Counted from the stretch's first letter, positions 1-8,042 are shown. The stretch is 41,820 nt of DNA from Candidatus Uhrbacteria bacterium CG10_big_fil_rev_8_21_14_0_10_50_16 (GCA_002774875.1 PCYM01000004.1:1-41820), one strand, 5' to 3'. Numbers and translations: made by a program. The notes: generated from the sequence alone by a model not told the origin.

Positions 1-582
1 CTGTTCTGGTGAGGTGGATCCAAATCCCTCGGCTGGCATCTCGCTCACGCGTTGACGTGCAGCGCGTTGTTGTGCGGTTTCCATTCCACGAGGCTGTGCA
101 GTCTCGTGACCTTTTGGCCTATTCGATCGTGCAAGGTCGTTTGCAGATTCTACTTCCACGGCTAGACGTTTCGCGTCCTCAAGAGCCTCGGTTTGCGCTG
201 CCGTATCTGGAGCCTTCTCTAAATCTCTGGTATCAACATAGTTAATGCCATGCTCGCCTTCTTGGAAGCGTTCTGCGGCGAGTTGTAGGAGTTTTGCTTC
301 TTTTGCTCGGCTCTTAGACGCAATCATTTCCTCTAGATTATCAATGAACACGTTCATGGCGTCTGGATTGTCCTTTGCTTTTGCATAGGCGGCCTCGAGC
401 GCAGATAGACGTTCATTGATCTCTAATTCAACACCTACTGCTTCTGGAACATTGGTCCCACTGTGTTCAAAAGGGGCGACGGAAGGCTGTTCTAGCGTTG
501 TTAAATCTTGGGCTTTCTTTCGTGCGGCGGCAATATCGGCCGCGTCTGGCATTTCTGGAACGCCTTCTCCTCGTGGTGCCAT
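1..582 (-). CDS. Partial hypothetical protein, coiled-coil-like N-terminal part
   Basis: An open frame of 194 codons runs from an ATG at 582 to the left edge without a stop, so the C-terminus is outside the window. The visible protein is rich in Ala, Glu, Lys and Gln, has almost no hydrophobic segments, and contains helical stretches such as ERLSALEAAYAKAKD and DNLEEMIASKSRAKEAK that would form coiled coil. I see no signal peptide, membrane segment or catalytic motif and do not recognise the family. There is no clear Shine-Dalgarno site. A TTGATT-17-TAATTA promoter on the minus strand (609-637) would serve it, divergent from the gene at 705. The plus-strand frames here are shadows. A role as a structural or scaffold-like protein would be a guess. 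Confidence 0.6.
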   Translation of the reverse strand, partial: MAPRGEGVPEMPDAADIAAARKKAQDLTTLEQPSVAPFEHSGTNVPEAVGVELEINERLSALEAAYAKAKDNPDAMNVFIDNLEEMIASKSRAKEAKLLQLAAERFQEGEHGINYVDTRDLEKAPDTAAQTEALEDAKRLAVEVESANDLARSNRPKGHETAQPRGMETAQQRAARQRVSEMPAEGFGSTSPEQ

Positions 583-608
583 AGGGGAATGGTTGCGTGA
601 ATAGGTAG

Positions 609-637
609 TAATTATGACTTTATGCTACAGGAATCAA
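609..637 (-). promoter_or_regulatory. Candidate promoter of the leftmost minus-strand gene
   Basis: Read on the minus strand: TTGATT (632-637), a 17-nt spacer, TAATTA (609-614), then about 26 nt to the ATG at 582. The match is moderate. Confidence 0.4.
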
Positions 638-652
638 GAAGGGCTGTAAATC

Positions 653-681
653 TTGACAGGGGATAGAGTTTCTGGTATACG
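653..681 (+). promoter_or_regulatory. Sigma70-type promoter of the GC-rich orphan gene
   Basis: TTGACA at 653-658, a 17-nt spacer and TATACG at 676-681. It is followed by a strong Shine-Dalgarno sequence AAAGGAGGTG (691-700) four bases before the ATG at 705, which fixes that start. Confidence 0.7.
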
Positions 682-704
682 TGGAAGTGGAAAGGAGGTG
701 ACAC

Positions 705-1097
705 ATGCGACTTACGCTTGTGGACAACACCTTTGATCGCGCCGTGCGCGCGATTCTAGCGGAGTGGAAACAACTGTCTATTCCGCGCACCACCCTCCAG
801 AGAGTGGAGGAGATCTGTGAAGGCGACCGGCCGGACCAGATCTGGGCGACGATCCTCCTGTATTCGGGGCTGTCCCCGGATCTCTGGCGGCGGTACTACA
901 CCGTTGCCTGGGCCAGGCAGATGGGTGTCCAGAACGATGTGCTGCAGATCGCCGTGGTTGCTGCGGCGGCCGATCGGCTGCTCTGCCTCTGCGCGTGGGA
1001 TCCCACGCCGCCTACCAACATTGGTACCCTCCCTTCGACCTCCGGCCTCGCTGCCTGGGGTCGAAAATTTTTGCTATACTGTGTTGCATGGACATAA
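705..1097 (+). CDS. GC-rich orphan hypothetical protein (130 aa)
   Basis: The ATG at 705 has a near-perfect Shine-Dalgarno site and a good promoter, so it is very likely translated. The product is mostly helical-looking, with Trp and Leu (LAEWKQLSIPRTTLQRVEE, YTVAWARQMGV) and an alanine-rich hydrophobic stretch around residues 78-92. I do not recognise a family. DNA up to about 1060 is clearly GC-richer than miaA and prefers CTG and CGG codons. The last 15 or so codons run through AT-rich DNA that is the miaA promoter, and the frame ends 10 nt inside miaA. The natural C-terminus may therefore have been lost or extended. Acquisition by transfer is inferred from composition only. Confidence 0.6.
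   Translation: MRLTLVDNTFDRAVRAILAEWKQLSIPRTTLQRVEEICEGDRPDQIWATILLYSGLSPDLWRRYYTVAWARQMGVQNDVLQIAVVAAAADRLLCLCAWDPTPPTNIGTLPSTSGLAAWGRKFLLYCVAWT
1072..1080 (+). promoter_or_regulatory. Extended -10 promoter of miaA, leaderless arrangement
   Basis: TGC-TATACT at 1072-1080, then only 7 nt to the ATG at 1088. Transcription starting 6-8 nt past the -10 box would begin at the start codon. The element lies inside the end of the preceding open frame. Confidence 0.65.
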
Positions 1098-2023
1098 ATA
1101 CCCTACCAAAACTGATTGCCGTCGTAGGACCTACAGGTTCCGGTAAAAGCGCACTCGCGCTAGAGATTGCTCGACAAACAGACGGAGAGCTTATTTGCGC
1201 CGATTCACGACAGGTTTACAAAGGTCTTACCATTGGAAGCGCAAAAGACCCCGGAAAATGGAAACGAGTCGATGGCTACGAACGGTTTATGGTCGACGGT
1301 ATCCCAGAACACCTTGCGGATATGATTGATCCGAATGAGGAGTTTAGTGTTGGTGTTTACAAACAACGCGCATTTGATGCGATTAATGACACACTTTCAA
1401 GAAAGAAGCAGCCAATCCTTGTTGGAGGAACGGGATTGTATATTCAAGCGGTTGTAGATAATTTACAATTTCCAGACGTCGCACCAAATCCGGTACTACG
1501 CGAGCGCCTCGCAAAAAAATCCTTGGAGGATCTTGTTGCAACATATGAGGCCTGCGATCCAGTTGGCGCCATGTCAATCGATAATAATAATCGACGGAGG
1601 CTTGTCCGAGGGATTGAGGTCTGTTGGACCACGCGAAGACCCTTTTCTGAGCTGCAAACTAAAGGCCCTTCTAACTATCAGTTACTCCAGTTGGCGTTTG
1701 ATGTTTCGCGAGAGCAACTTTACGCACGTCTGGATCGACGCGTGAATGAGATGGTTCGCATGGGTCTTGTGGACGAGGTTCGTGGATTGTTGGACGCAGG
1801 TGTAGACCCACGTAAAAGTGCTCTGTCAGGGATCGGCTATCGAGAGGTGGTGAGTTTTTTGCAGGGGTATACCAATGAGGAAGAAATGATTGCAGAGATT
1901 CAACAAAATACGCGACGCTTAGCAAAGCGACAATTGAGTTGGTTTAGACGTGATCCGACGATTATTTGGGTAAAAACACAAGAAGAAGCTTTGGTACACG
2001 TGAGGCACTTCCTCTATGGATAA
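1088..2023 (+). CDS. miaA: tRNA dimethylallyltransferase MiaA
   Basis: Transfers a dimethylallyl group to N6 of A37 in tRNAs reading UNN codons, the first step of ms2i6A synthesis in the cytoplasm. The 311-residue product has the P-loop GPTGSGKS (about residues 12-19), the DSRQVYKGLTIGSAK segment, VGGTGLYIQAVV, RLVRGIEV and the C-terminal RRLAKRQLSWFRRD motif, the full family layout at normal length. The frame is open further upstream, but ATG 1088 begins MDINTLPKLIAVVGPTGSGK and sits directly behind an extended -10 box. There is no Shine-Dalgarno site, as expected for a leaderless message. The gene ends just before a hairpin shared with convergent gatB. No miaB is visible here. Confidence 0.95.
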   Translation: MDINTLPKLIAVVGPTGSGKSALALEIARQTDGELICADSRQVYKGLTIGSAKDPGKWKRVDGYERFMVDGIPEHLADMIDPNEEFSVGVYKQRAFDAINDTLSRKKQPILVGGTGLYIQAVVDNLQFPDVAPNPVLRERLAKKSLEDLVATYEACDPVGAMSIDNNNRRRLVRGIEVCWTTRRPFSELQTKGPSNYQLLQLAFDVSREQLYARLDRRVNEMVRMGLVDEVRGLLDAGVDPRKSALSGIGYREVVSFLQGYTNEEEMIAEIQQNTRRLAKRQLSWFRRDPTIIWVKTQEEALVHVRHFLYG

Positions 2024-2050
2024 AAAACTGAGACGTTTGTCTCAGTTTTT
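2023..2050. terminator. Bidirectional terminator between miaA and gatB
   Basis: AAAAACTGAGAC (2023-2034), loop GTTT, then GTCTCAGTTTTT (2039-2050). The stem is flanked by A and T runs, so it can end transcription in both directions between the two convergent genes. Confidence 0.85.
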
Positions 2051-2051
2051 G

Positions 2052-3584
2052 CTAATCGCACAGCTTACTTTCTAATAATTCCTTTGTTTTTGGAACGTTC
2101 GCACTCCCTTGAGTTATTTTTTGCACCATTCCAATAAAGAATTGCAGAAGCACGACCTTACCGGCTTTATATGCCTCCACTTGGTGGGGGTTTTCAGCGA
2201 GTACTTGATCAATAATCGCGCTCAGGGCGTCCGTGTCGCTAATCGTTGTAAGACCAAGCGCCTCGATAATATGCGTGGGTGAATCTCCATCGTTGAGCAT
2301 TTTTTCTAGGACCTGCGTGGCCTGGTGCGCCGTGACGATTTTCTGGTAGATGAGGTTTAGGAGTTCCGCCATGTTCTCGGGCTCGATCTGTGTAATACGG
2401 ATGTCCGAGGACCGCTCCGCGAGAGCTCCTAAAAGTTTTGTCCCAATCCATGTGCCGACGAGTTTCCCAACGGGCTGATTGTAGCGCTCAACCACATTCT
2501 CATCTGTGGCGTCTATGTCTGGATTTGCCGCAAGCCAGGCAAAAAGCTCACTTATGACACGTTCGGTAAAATCGGCAAGTGCGGGATCGTCTGTAAGTGT
2601 GGCGGCGGCTTGCTCAGAGAGCGCGTACTCGGATTGGAATCGTTGGCGACGTTGTGCGGGGAGTTCTGGACGCGTATCCATTTCCTCTTGGATGTACAGG
2701 GATAAATCTGTAGGAGGAATGTCTGGTTCTCGCATAAAGCGATAATCGGCCGCTTCCTCTTTTGTGCGTTGTAAAACGGTCTTGCTATGGTCGTTATCCC
2801 ATCCACGTGTCGTTGTGACCATAGGAGGAGTCCCGGCTTCCCAAAGCGTTGTTTGCCGATCGATTTCAAACACAAGTGCGCGTTCTACCGACTTAAACGA
2901 GTTCATGTTTTTGACCTCGGTCTTTGGATAATAGTCGTCCGCCACAGGTAATCCTTGTGCATTGACGGGTCGCAGAGACACGTTCGCGTCACAGCGCATG
3001 TGACCCTTTTCCATATCAGCATCTGACACGGCAAGATAACGCAAGATACGTCGCAGCTCGAGCAAGAAGATCTTGGCCTCATTTGGTGTTTTAAAGTCTG
3101 GGCACGTAACGATCTCCACAAGCGGTGTGCCGGCACGATTAAAGTCTACAAGTGTCTTGCCGTCGCGATGAATATTTTTTGCTGCGTCTTCCTCTAAGTG
3201 CGCACGCTCAATGTGGATAACGGCTTTGGAGCGTGGACCTTCTGGGATATCGATCGTTATAACTCCGTCTGCGGCCACTGGTACATCAAATTGAGAGATT
3301 TGATAGCCTTTTGGAAGGTCGGGGTAGATATAATGCTTGCGATCAAAATAGGTAGGCGTATTGATTTTACACCCAAGTGCCAAGCCAATGCGTACCGCAA
3401 AACGCAGTGCTTCACGATTAAGCGATGGGAGCGTTCCTGGGTGACCAAGATCAATCGCCGAGATCAGTGTGTTCGCGGCTGCTCCTTCGGCGTGATTATC
3501 AATGGAACTAAACAATTTGGTCGCGGTCTTAAGCTGTACGTGAATCTCTAACCCAATGACCGGTTCTAAATGGTGGTACGTCAT
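2052..3584 (-). CDS. gatB: Aspartyl/glutamyl-tRNA amidotransferase subunit B
   Basis: Subunit B of the GatCAB complex, which converts misacylated Glu-tRNA(Gln) or Asp-tRNA(Asn) to the amide form. The 510-residue product begins MTYHHLEPVIGLEIHVQL, the family N-terminal signature. It continues with GHPGTLPSLN, YFDRKHYIYPDLPKGYQISQ, HLEEDAAK, FNRAGTPLVEIV and MRCDANVSLRP, and ends in a helical YqeY-like tail that binds the tRNA elbow. Length is typical. gatA and gatC are not in the window, so the operon is split, which is common in this group. A TGATAGGAT box ends 10 nt before the start codon, giving a leader of only a few bases. Confidence 0.96.
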   Translation of the reverse strand: MTYHHLEPVIGLEIHVQLKTATKLFSSIDNHAEGAAANTLISAIDLGHPGTLPSLNREALRFAVRIGLALGCKINTPTYFDRKHYIYPDLPKGYQISQFDVPVAADGVITIDIPEGPRSKAVIHIERAHLEEDAAKNIHRDGKTLVDFNRAGTPLVEIVTCPDFKTPNEAKIFLLELRRILRYLAVSDADMEKGHMRCDANVSLRPVNAQGLPVADDYYPKTEVKNMNSFKSVERALVFEIDRQTTLWEAGTPPMVTTTRGWDNDHSKTVLQRTKEEAADYRFMREPDIPPTDLSLYIQEEMDTRPELPAQRRQRFQSEYALSEQAAATLTDDPALADFTERVISELFAWLAANPDIDATDENVVERYNQPVGKLVGTWIGTKLLGALAERSSDIRITQIEPENMAELLNLIYQKIVTAHQATQVLEKMLNDGDSPTHIIEALGLTTISDTDALSAIIDQVLAENPHQVEAYKAGKVVLLQFFIGMVQKITQGSANVPKTKELLESKLCD

Positions 3585-3594
3585 ATGTGTAGCT

Positions 3595-3603
3595 ATCCTA
3601 TCA
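3595..3603 (-). promoter_or_regulatory. Extended -10 promoter of gatB
   Basis: Minus-strand TGA-TAGGAT (3595-3603) ends 10 nt before the gatB ATG. The same TGATAGGAT string precedes rodA. Confidence 0.5.
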
Positions 3604-3615
3604 TTTTCTGAGAAA

Positions 3616-3640
3616 AGAAAAAACCGAGCGTCTGCCCGGC
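3616..3640 (-). terminator. Intrinsic terminator after the tmk-membrane protein operon
   Basis: On the minus strand CCGGGC-AGAC-GCTCGG (3624-3639) is followed by TTTTTTCTTTT. It lies 13 nt past the stop of the 3653-4399 gene. Confidence 0.85.
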
Positions 3641-3652
3641 TTCTACTAATGC

Positions 3653-4399
3653 TTAGCTCATTCCGTTGAGTTTCTTGAGATGAGCAAAGATCATGATTGG
3701 AATATTGATGATAACGGGCATGGTTGGAATCGTGACAGCTGCAACGCCCACAAACGAGAGGATTGTTCCGACGTCCTCGGACACAAAGTTTCCAATGACG
3801 AGGAAAACCCCACCAGCAATAAGCACGGCCACGTAAACAATAATGCCAACCACGAGACTACTGACAAAGAGCTTTATAAACAACTCCCATTTGCGCCCCT
3901 TGGACATGGCAATACTGAGGCTCAAAGAATCACCAACGCCTTTCTTGTCGATCACCGCCAAATATTGCGCAGAGAAGAACATGAGGTACAACACTATGCC
4001 TGGAATGATGAAAAAAATCGTTCCTGCTGCCACAGCGATTCCGGAGACAAGTCCAACGGCAATCATGGGCCAAATAACGTTGTTGAGATCCACTTTTGCC
4101 TTCTCAACGCTTACAGATCCCGTAGAAACAGCTTGATAGGAAATACGGGTCAGCATGATTCCCATCCAAACGGCGTAGGCGATCGATGCAAGCATTATGA
4201 TGAACGTCATGAACACAATAATGGCGTTGTCAAAGACACTGAGGATTTCAATAACAAGGATGAGACCGAAATAGGGAAGCAAAATTTTTGCATACACAGC
4301 AAAATGCTTTTTTGCCGCCTCAATACTTACGGTGAGAATATCGCCAATTTTTGGAAGTTTTCCAACGGGAACCGCGGAGGTCGGTTGAGTGGTAGTCAT
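3653..4399 (-). CDS. Polytopic membrane protein, glycerophosphodiesterase-membrane-domain-like
   Basis: 248 residues with a soluble N-terminal segment (LPKIGDILTVSIEAAKKHFAVYAKILLPYF) followed by about six hydrophobic segments. The layout resembles the DUF975/YciC and GlpQ membrane-domain type of protein, which starts with an amphipathic helix and has no known catalytic residues. It includes the membrane motif FFIIPGIVLYLMFFSAQYLAVI, typical of these families. It starts 9 nt after the stop of a second, similar membrane protein (4409-5266) and is probably cotranscribed with it and tmk. The pair may be ancient duplicates forming a hetero-oligomer, which is inference. A long plus-strand frame over it is an antisense shadow. 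Confidence 0.75.
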   Translation of the reverse strand: MTTTQPTSAVPVGKLPKIGDILTVSIEAAKKHFAVYAKILLPYFGLILVIEILSVFDNAIIVFMTFIIMLASIAYAVWMGIMLTRISYQAVSTGSVSVEKAKVDLNNVIWPMIAVGLVSGIAVAAGTIFFIIPGIVLYLMFFSAQYLAVIDKKGVGDSLSLSIAMSKGRKWELFIKLFVSSLVVGIIVYVAVLIAGGVFLVIGNFVSEDVGTILSFVGVAAVTIPTMPVIINIPIMIFAHLKKLNGMS

Positions 4400-4408
4400 A
4401 GAATGGGA

Positions 4409-5266
4409 TTACGATTTTTTTAGATGCGAGAATAAGAGGTGATCCGTAATAAGGAGTATCGGATTAAGGAAGACAAAGAGCACAGAGTAGCTCAGGGTGA
4501 GGGCGATCCATTCTACACGGGCCGCTGAGAGCACGTCTGTTCCTTGCAAGACGCTATAGCCGATCACGCGAATGATGATCATGAGAAAGTACTGCAATAG
4601 GAAGAACACGCCAAAGTACAGTAGCTTTGGAATGAGCATGCGCAATGCCACGGGCCAAAAACGTTTTTTAACCACCACAATGCTAGCGCGTAATGCTGCA
4701 AGGCCGTGCGCCCCATCCTCAACAACAGCAAACACAGAAAATGCAAGGTAGATGACGAGTGCAACGGGCGGAAGAAGAAGTAAGAGAGCTGCAAACAAAA
4801 GAGGGAACAAGACAAGCGATGGCAAAAACGTCACACCGACATTGGTGAGGAACCAGAAAAGTAGCACTGGAAGTAAGAGAGAAACGACAATGAATAGGAG
4901 GCAGAGGAAACGAACAAAGAGCTGTGGGAGAAAAAGCTTCCAGGACCCCGCATTAAGTTTTTTGTAGCTCAGTTTTGTGCCGGTACTTTGTGTATGAATT
5001 GCTTTGATTAAGGCATTGAGCATCCAGGTACCAACAATAACGGCAAAAACCAAGTTGTTGATGAGCAAAAGAATAATGCCAATCTTTTCCGAAAACGTTG
5101 TTGCGGTTGCTGCTGTTATATCGATGGGATACAACAAGATAGCAACGACGTTTATTACGGAGATAACAAGTAGCCAGACGCTAATCTTTAGTAGCGATTT
5201 GTAGTGTGTCCGGTAATGTTCCCATGCGTTGTCAATAAGGGCGCCGATACCAATGAGTTGATTCAT
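4409..5266 (-). CDS. Polytopic membrane protein of unknown function
   Basis: 285 residues from the ATG at 5266, whose ATGA overlaps the TGA stop of tmk by four bases, a translational-coupling arrangement that decides this start over a longer frame. The N-terminus MNQLIGIGALIDNAWEHYRT resembles that of the downstream membrane protein. About six hydrophobic segments follow, with long Leu/Phe/Val runs and a C-terminal basic LKKS tail. The motif FAVVEDGAHGLAALRASIVV before the last pair of helices matches the membrane-protein type in which a short cytosolic helix precedes the C-terminal hairpin. No enzymatic motif is visible. A transport or membrane-organising role is possible but not shown. Confidence 0.7.
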   Translation of the reverse strand: MNQLIGIGALIDNAWEHYRTHYKSLLKISVWLLVISVINVVAILLYPIDITAATATTFSEKIGIILLLINNLVFAVIVGTWMLNALIKAIHTQSTGTKLSYKKLNAGSWKLFLPQLFVRFLCLLFIVVSLLLPVLLFWFLTNVGVTFLPSLVLFPLLFAALLLLLPPVALVIYLAFSVFAVVEDGAHGLAALRASIVVVKKRFWPVALRMLIPKLLYFGVFFLLQYFLMIIIRVIGYSVLQGTDVLSAARVEWIALTLSYSVLFVFLNPILLITDHLLFSHLKKS

Positions 5267-5997
5267 ACGGAGATGGTTTCTTGATGTTGAGTGAAGGAGG
5301 TAACGGGTGTTCCGATGTGCGGCAAAACGGCTTGCCAAAGCTCCTCGTGGATGTCGTCGATACTTCGGAGTGTACCGTGAGGGGCACAATTGACATGGTG
5401 AAAACTTGGGAACAATCGCGTGATTTCTTTGTAGGTGTTGATTGAGGATCTGATGTGATTTCTGTCTGCTTCGTGAATATCACCGGCGACCTTTGTTTTT
5501 TCTGTTGCGCCCTGTGCCGCGAGCTGTATAGCGACATCGAGCGGAACACTAAGGACCAGGTTGAGTGTGGGTCGCGGGATGCCAAAGATGTTGTGTTCTA
5601 AGTCGTCGTTCCAAGCAAGGTAGGCGTGGCGTTCGGTGGTGTCATGAATTTTTTGTCCTTGATGTGCCATGTTGGAACCGACGTACCGATCAGACACGAC
5701 GATCTTTCCGGCATCTAACCACGCGCGAATCTGGAAGGACGCGTCGAATCGATCAACCGCATAAAAGATACTTGCCGCACGTGCATTGACCTCCGTGGAA
5801 CGACCGTAATCACCAGCGAGATAGCGTTCTACAGACCCGCAACTTTTTGCGCCGTATTGCGGAAACGAAATTGTCTCTACGTTATATCCTTCCAAACGCA
5901 AACGCTCAACAAGGCGTTTGGTCTGTGTTGCCTTGCCAGAACCGTCTGTGCCATCTATAACAAAGAAGGCGCCTGTTTTCCTGCTTGAGAGGTCCAT
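5263..5997 (-). CDS. tmk: Thymidylate kinase
   Basis: Phosphorylates dTMP to dTDP, an essential step for dTTP. The 244-residue product has the P-loop IDGTDGSGKATQTKRL near residue 15, the nucleotide-binding VVSDRYVGSNMAHQGQK (DR motif) and a LID-like region after VPLDVAIQLAAQ. It is slightly longer than the usual 205-215 residues, with extra sequence in the middle (DTTERHAYLAWNDDLEHNIF), as in the subgroup found in many small-genome bacteria. It heads a three-gene operon with two membrane proteins, with which it shares no obvious function. A TATAAT box ends 10 nt upstream of the start, and the short leader contains AAGGA. Confidence 0.92.
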   Translation of the reverse strand: MDLSSRKTGAFFVIDGTDGSGKATQTKRLVERLRLEGYNVETISFPQYGAKSCGSVERYLAGDYGRSTEVNARAASIFYAVDRFDASFQIRAWLDAGKIVVSDRYVGSNMAHQGQKIHDTTERHAYLAWNDDLEHNIFGIPRPTLNLVLSVPLDVAIQLAAQGATEKTKVAGDIHEADRNHIRSSINTYKEITRLFPSFHHVNCAPHGTLRSIDDIHEELWQAVLPHIGTPVTSFTQHQETISV

Positions 5998-6007
5998 TTC
6001 ATCCTTG

Positions 6008-6013
6008 ATTATA
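6008..6013 (-). promoter_or_regulatory. -10 box of tmk
   Basis: Consensus TATAAT on the minus strand, ten bases before the ATG at 5997. The predicted leader is about four bases. Confidence 0.55.
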
Positions 6014-6043
6014 GCGTGGTTTTGCCAATAACGCCTGTGGATA

Positions 6044-6067
6044 GGAAAACCCGCAAAAGAGCGGGTT
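6044..6067 (-). terminator. Intrinsic terminator of dcd
   Basis: Minus strand AACCCGC-TCTTTT-GCGGGTT (6048-6067) followed by TTCC, six bases past the dcd stop. The T tract is short. Confidence 0.7.
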
Positions 6068-6072
6068 CCACC

Positions 6073-6678
6073 CTAGGTATCTCTCAATTTTTCCAATTCT
6101 TCCTCGGTGAGAAAGTTTTTCCACATTTGGCTGGCTTTTGGCTTCATATCGCCCACGTATTTACTGTTGAGAGCGTGCGCATTGTCTTTGCTGTAGGAGC
6201 GAATACTCGGCGACGAGATTTTTTCAAACGCAATTTGGGCAATTGGCATCTTGTAATAAAGTAAAATAGGAAGATTGGCCACGTTGTGTAGCTCTAACGT
6301 CATTTTGAGACAGTTGCCGGGATCCAAAAATCCCGCGGTCACGTGAATCAATAATCCCATGCGGCCAATGGAGCTCTTTCCCTCCAAACGCCCTACATAC
6401 TTATCTGAGACGCCTGTGGTCTCATGGATCATGGCGAGCGCGAACTCACCTGGGTGCAATACAAATGGGGTGTCTTCATCGATCACAATTTCCTTCATCA
6501 TGGGGTCGATCGGTTTTTTAGGATCGATCACAAAGTTGGCGTTGGTGTCGAAGATCAGAAAATGCTTGTCTAAACGCAAATCGATGGATGCAGGTTGCAT
6601 CATTTTTTCATGGTAAGGCTCAACGGAGATATCGCCTGCCTCCATGGCTTTTTGAATGTCTCGGTCAGATAAAATCAT
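6073..6678 (-). CDS. dcd: dCTP deaminase
   Basis: Deaminates dCTP to dUTP, feeding dTTP synthesis upstream of thymidylate kinase. The 201-residue protein carries the trimeric dUTPase-fold signatures QPASIDLRLD near the N-terminus, GRLEGKSSIGRMGLLIHVTA with the conserved Ser/Arg, and MTLELHN with the catalytic Glu. Whether it is purely a deaminase or a bifunctional deaminase-dUTPase cannot be decided by eye. The insert before the Glu reads DPGNCLKMTLEL instead of the usual DPGFxGxxTLEL. It is monocistronic, with its own TGC-TAAAAT box and a terminator, between the rplA terminator and tmk. Confidence 0.92.
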   Translation of the reverse strand: MILSDRDIQKAMEAGDISVEPYHEKMMQPASIDLRLDKHFLIFDTNANFVIDPKKPIDPMMKEIVIDEDTPFVLHPGEFALAMIHETTGVSDKYVGRLEGKSSIGRMGLLIHVTAGFLDPGNCLKMTLELHNVANLPILLYYKMPIAQIAFEKISSPSIRSYSKDNAHALNSKYVGDMKPKASQMWKNFLTEEELEKLRDT

Positions 6679-6694
6679 AATATTTGTTGGATGG

Positions 6695-6703
6695 ATTTTA
6701 GCA
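6695..6703 (-). promoter_or_regulatory. Extended -10 promoter of dcd
   Basis: TGC-TAAAAT on the minus strand, 16 nt before the dcd ATG at 6678. No clear -35 box. Confidence 0.5.
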
Positions 6704-6735
6704 TAGATACAAAAGATCCTCTACGTGTACAAACC

Positions 6736-6757
6736 AAAACCACCCCAAACGGGGTGG
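6736..6757 (-). terminator. Intrinsic terminator of rplK-rplA
   Basis: Minus strand CCACCCC-GTTT-GGGGTGG (6740-6757) followed by TTTTGG, 16 nt after the rplA stop. Confidence 0.85.
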
Positions 6758-6773
6758 CGGAATGAATACGCAA

Positions 6774-7463
6774 TTACGCTTCCACGGAGAATCGTACTCC
6801 CGGTCCCATGCTCGTTGTAATCGTGGCACTCTTGATGTAGATACCCTTAGACGAGGCAGGCTTGGCCTTTTTTACCGAGTCGATAATGGCCACAAGGTTC
6901 TCTTTGACCTTCTCGGGTCCAAAACTGACCTTTCCAATAATCACATGCACGTTGGACGTGTTGTCGTTCTTGAAGGCGATTTTTCCACCCTTTTGATCCT
7001 CGACCATCTTTCCCACGTTGGTTCCAACGGTGTCGGTCTTAGGGTTTGGCATGAGGCCCTTTGGTCCCAAAATCTGTGCGATCTTGGCGAGCTTTGGCAT
7101 CATGTCTGGGGTTGCAATGGCTACGTCAAAGTCGATGACTTTTGATTGAGAGATCTTCTCAATGTCTTGATCATCCATCACGACGTCTGCACCGGCTGCG
7201 CGTGCTTCTTCCACTTTGTCTGCGCTTACAAATACCGCAACGCGCTTAGACTTTCCGGAACCGTGGGGAAGGGTGATGGTGGATCGGACCTGTTGGTCAC
7301 CTTTCTTTGGATCGATTCCAAGGCGGAAGTGTACCTCGACGGACGCGTCAAATTTAACTTTTGAGGCAGCGAGGGCAAGCGTTACCGCTTCCTCCATGGG
7401 GTACGTGGTTGATGCATTTATAGCACTGGTTGCTTCTTTCATGCGTTTTGAAACAGTTGGCAT
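6774..7463 (-). CDS. rplA: Ribosomal protein L1
   Basis: L1 forms the stalk that moves E-site tRNA and, in many bacteria, represses its own operon. The 229-residue protein has the standard two-domain pattern: FDASVEVHFRLGIDPKK, TLPHGSGK, ILGPKGLMPNPKTDTV (the family signature), GKIAFKNDNTSNVHVIIGK and SMGPGVRF. Some CPR lineages are reported to lack L1, so its presence argues against those lineages (established knowledge, not a proof of taxonomy). It follows rplK by 41 nt with a hairpin between the two genes. No rplJ or rplL follows, so the usual four-gene stalk operon ends here. Confidence 0.97.
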   Translation of the reverse strand: MPTVSKRMKEATSAINASTTYPMEEAVTLALAASKVKFDASVEVHFRLGIDPKKGDQQVRSTITLPHGSGKSKRVAVFVSADKVEEARAAGADVVMDDQDIEKISQSKVIDFDVAIATPDMMPKLAKIAQILGPKGLMPNPKTDTVGTNVGKMVEDQKGGKIAFKNDNTSNVHVIIGKVSFGPEKVKENLVAIIDSVKKAKPASSKGIYIKSATITTSMGPGVRFSVEA

Positions 7464-7476
7464 AGTTCTGTGGTTC

Positions 7477-7495
7477 GGGCGGTCAGAGACCTCCC
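7477..7495 (-). promoter_or_regulatory. Hairpin between rplK and rplA
   Basis: Minus strand GGGAGGTC-TCT-GACCGCCC, an eight-position stem with one mismatch, 14 nt before the rplA start. No T run follows, so it is more likely an mRNA structure controlling L1 translation or stability than a terminator. Confidence 0.4.
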
Positions 7496-7504
7496 ACTGA
7501 ATTA

Positions 7505-7933
7505 TTAGAGTTCACTCTCGATTCCCATCTGACGTGCGGTTCCTGCAACGATCTTCACCGCCTCGTCGAGGTTGTTGGTGTTGAGGTCAGGCATTTTGAT
7601 GGTGGCAATCTCCTCGAGCTGTGCACGGGAGAGCTTTCCAACCTTTTGCAAAAGAGGGTTGCTAGAACCTTTCTTGAGCTTGAGGGTTTTGAGAACAAGT
7701 GAGGACGTTGGAGGCGTCTTCATTACAAAACTGAATGTGCGATCTTCGTAAACACTGATAATCACCGGAACAATGTCGCCCATGCGATCCTTACTCTCGT
7801 TGTTAAACTGTGTACAAAAATCCTGAATGTTCAATCCGTGCTGACCAAGAGCTGGTCCCACAGGAGGCGCAGGTGTTGCTTGTCCCGCAGGGATTTGCAA
7901 CTTGATCTGCTTTACGGCCTTTTTTTCTGCCAT
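7505..7933 (-). CDS. rplK: Ribosomal protein L11
   Basis: L11 binds 23S rRNA in the GTPase-associated centre. The 142-residue product is full length: [30 protein letters not shown] at the N-terminus with the flexible proline-rich domain, then [20 protein letters not shown] and the C-terminal RNA-binding helices with GTARQMGIE. It normally follows nusG directly. Here 1.1 kb of repeats separates them and rplK has its own TTGACG-17-TATATT promoter. The leader is about 65 nt. Confidence 0.97.
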   Translation of the reverse strand: MAEKKAVKQIKLQIPAGQATPAPPVGPALGQHGLNIQDFCTQFNNESKDRMGDIVPVIISVYEDRTFSFVMKTPPTSSLVLKTLKLKKGSSNPLLQKVGKLSRAQLEEIATIKMPDLNTNNLDEAVKIVAGTARQMGIESEL

Positions 7934-8003
7934 ACGCGTTAGTGCTTATCGAGATTCCCAGGATTTATTGAACCTGAGCAACTCGGCGTTAATTAGTGGG
8001 CAG

Positions 8004-8032
8004 AATATAGCAATTGGGGCGTTTTTCGTCAA
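8004..8032 (-). promoter_or_regulatory. Promoter of rplK-rplA
   Basis: Minus strand TTGACG (8027-8032), 17-nt spacer, TATATT (8004-8009). It lies just downstream of the repeat block as read from nusG, so rplK-rplA can be transcribed independently of secE-nusG. Confidence 0.75.
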
Positions 8033-8042
8033 GGGGTCGCTC

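Noticed and set aside
3680-4423. 247-aa plus-strand ORF
   Set aside because: Exactly antisense to a clear membrane protein gene. Its His/Asn-rich, low-complexity product is what antisense reading of hydrophobic codons gives.
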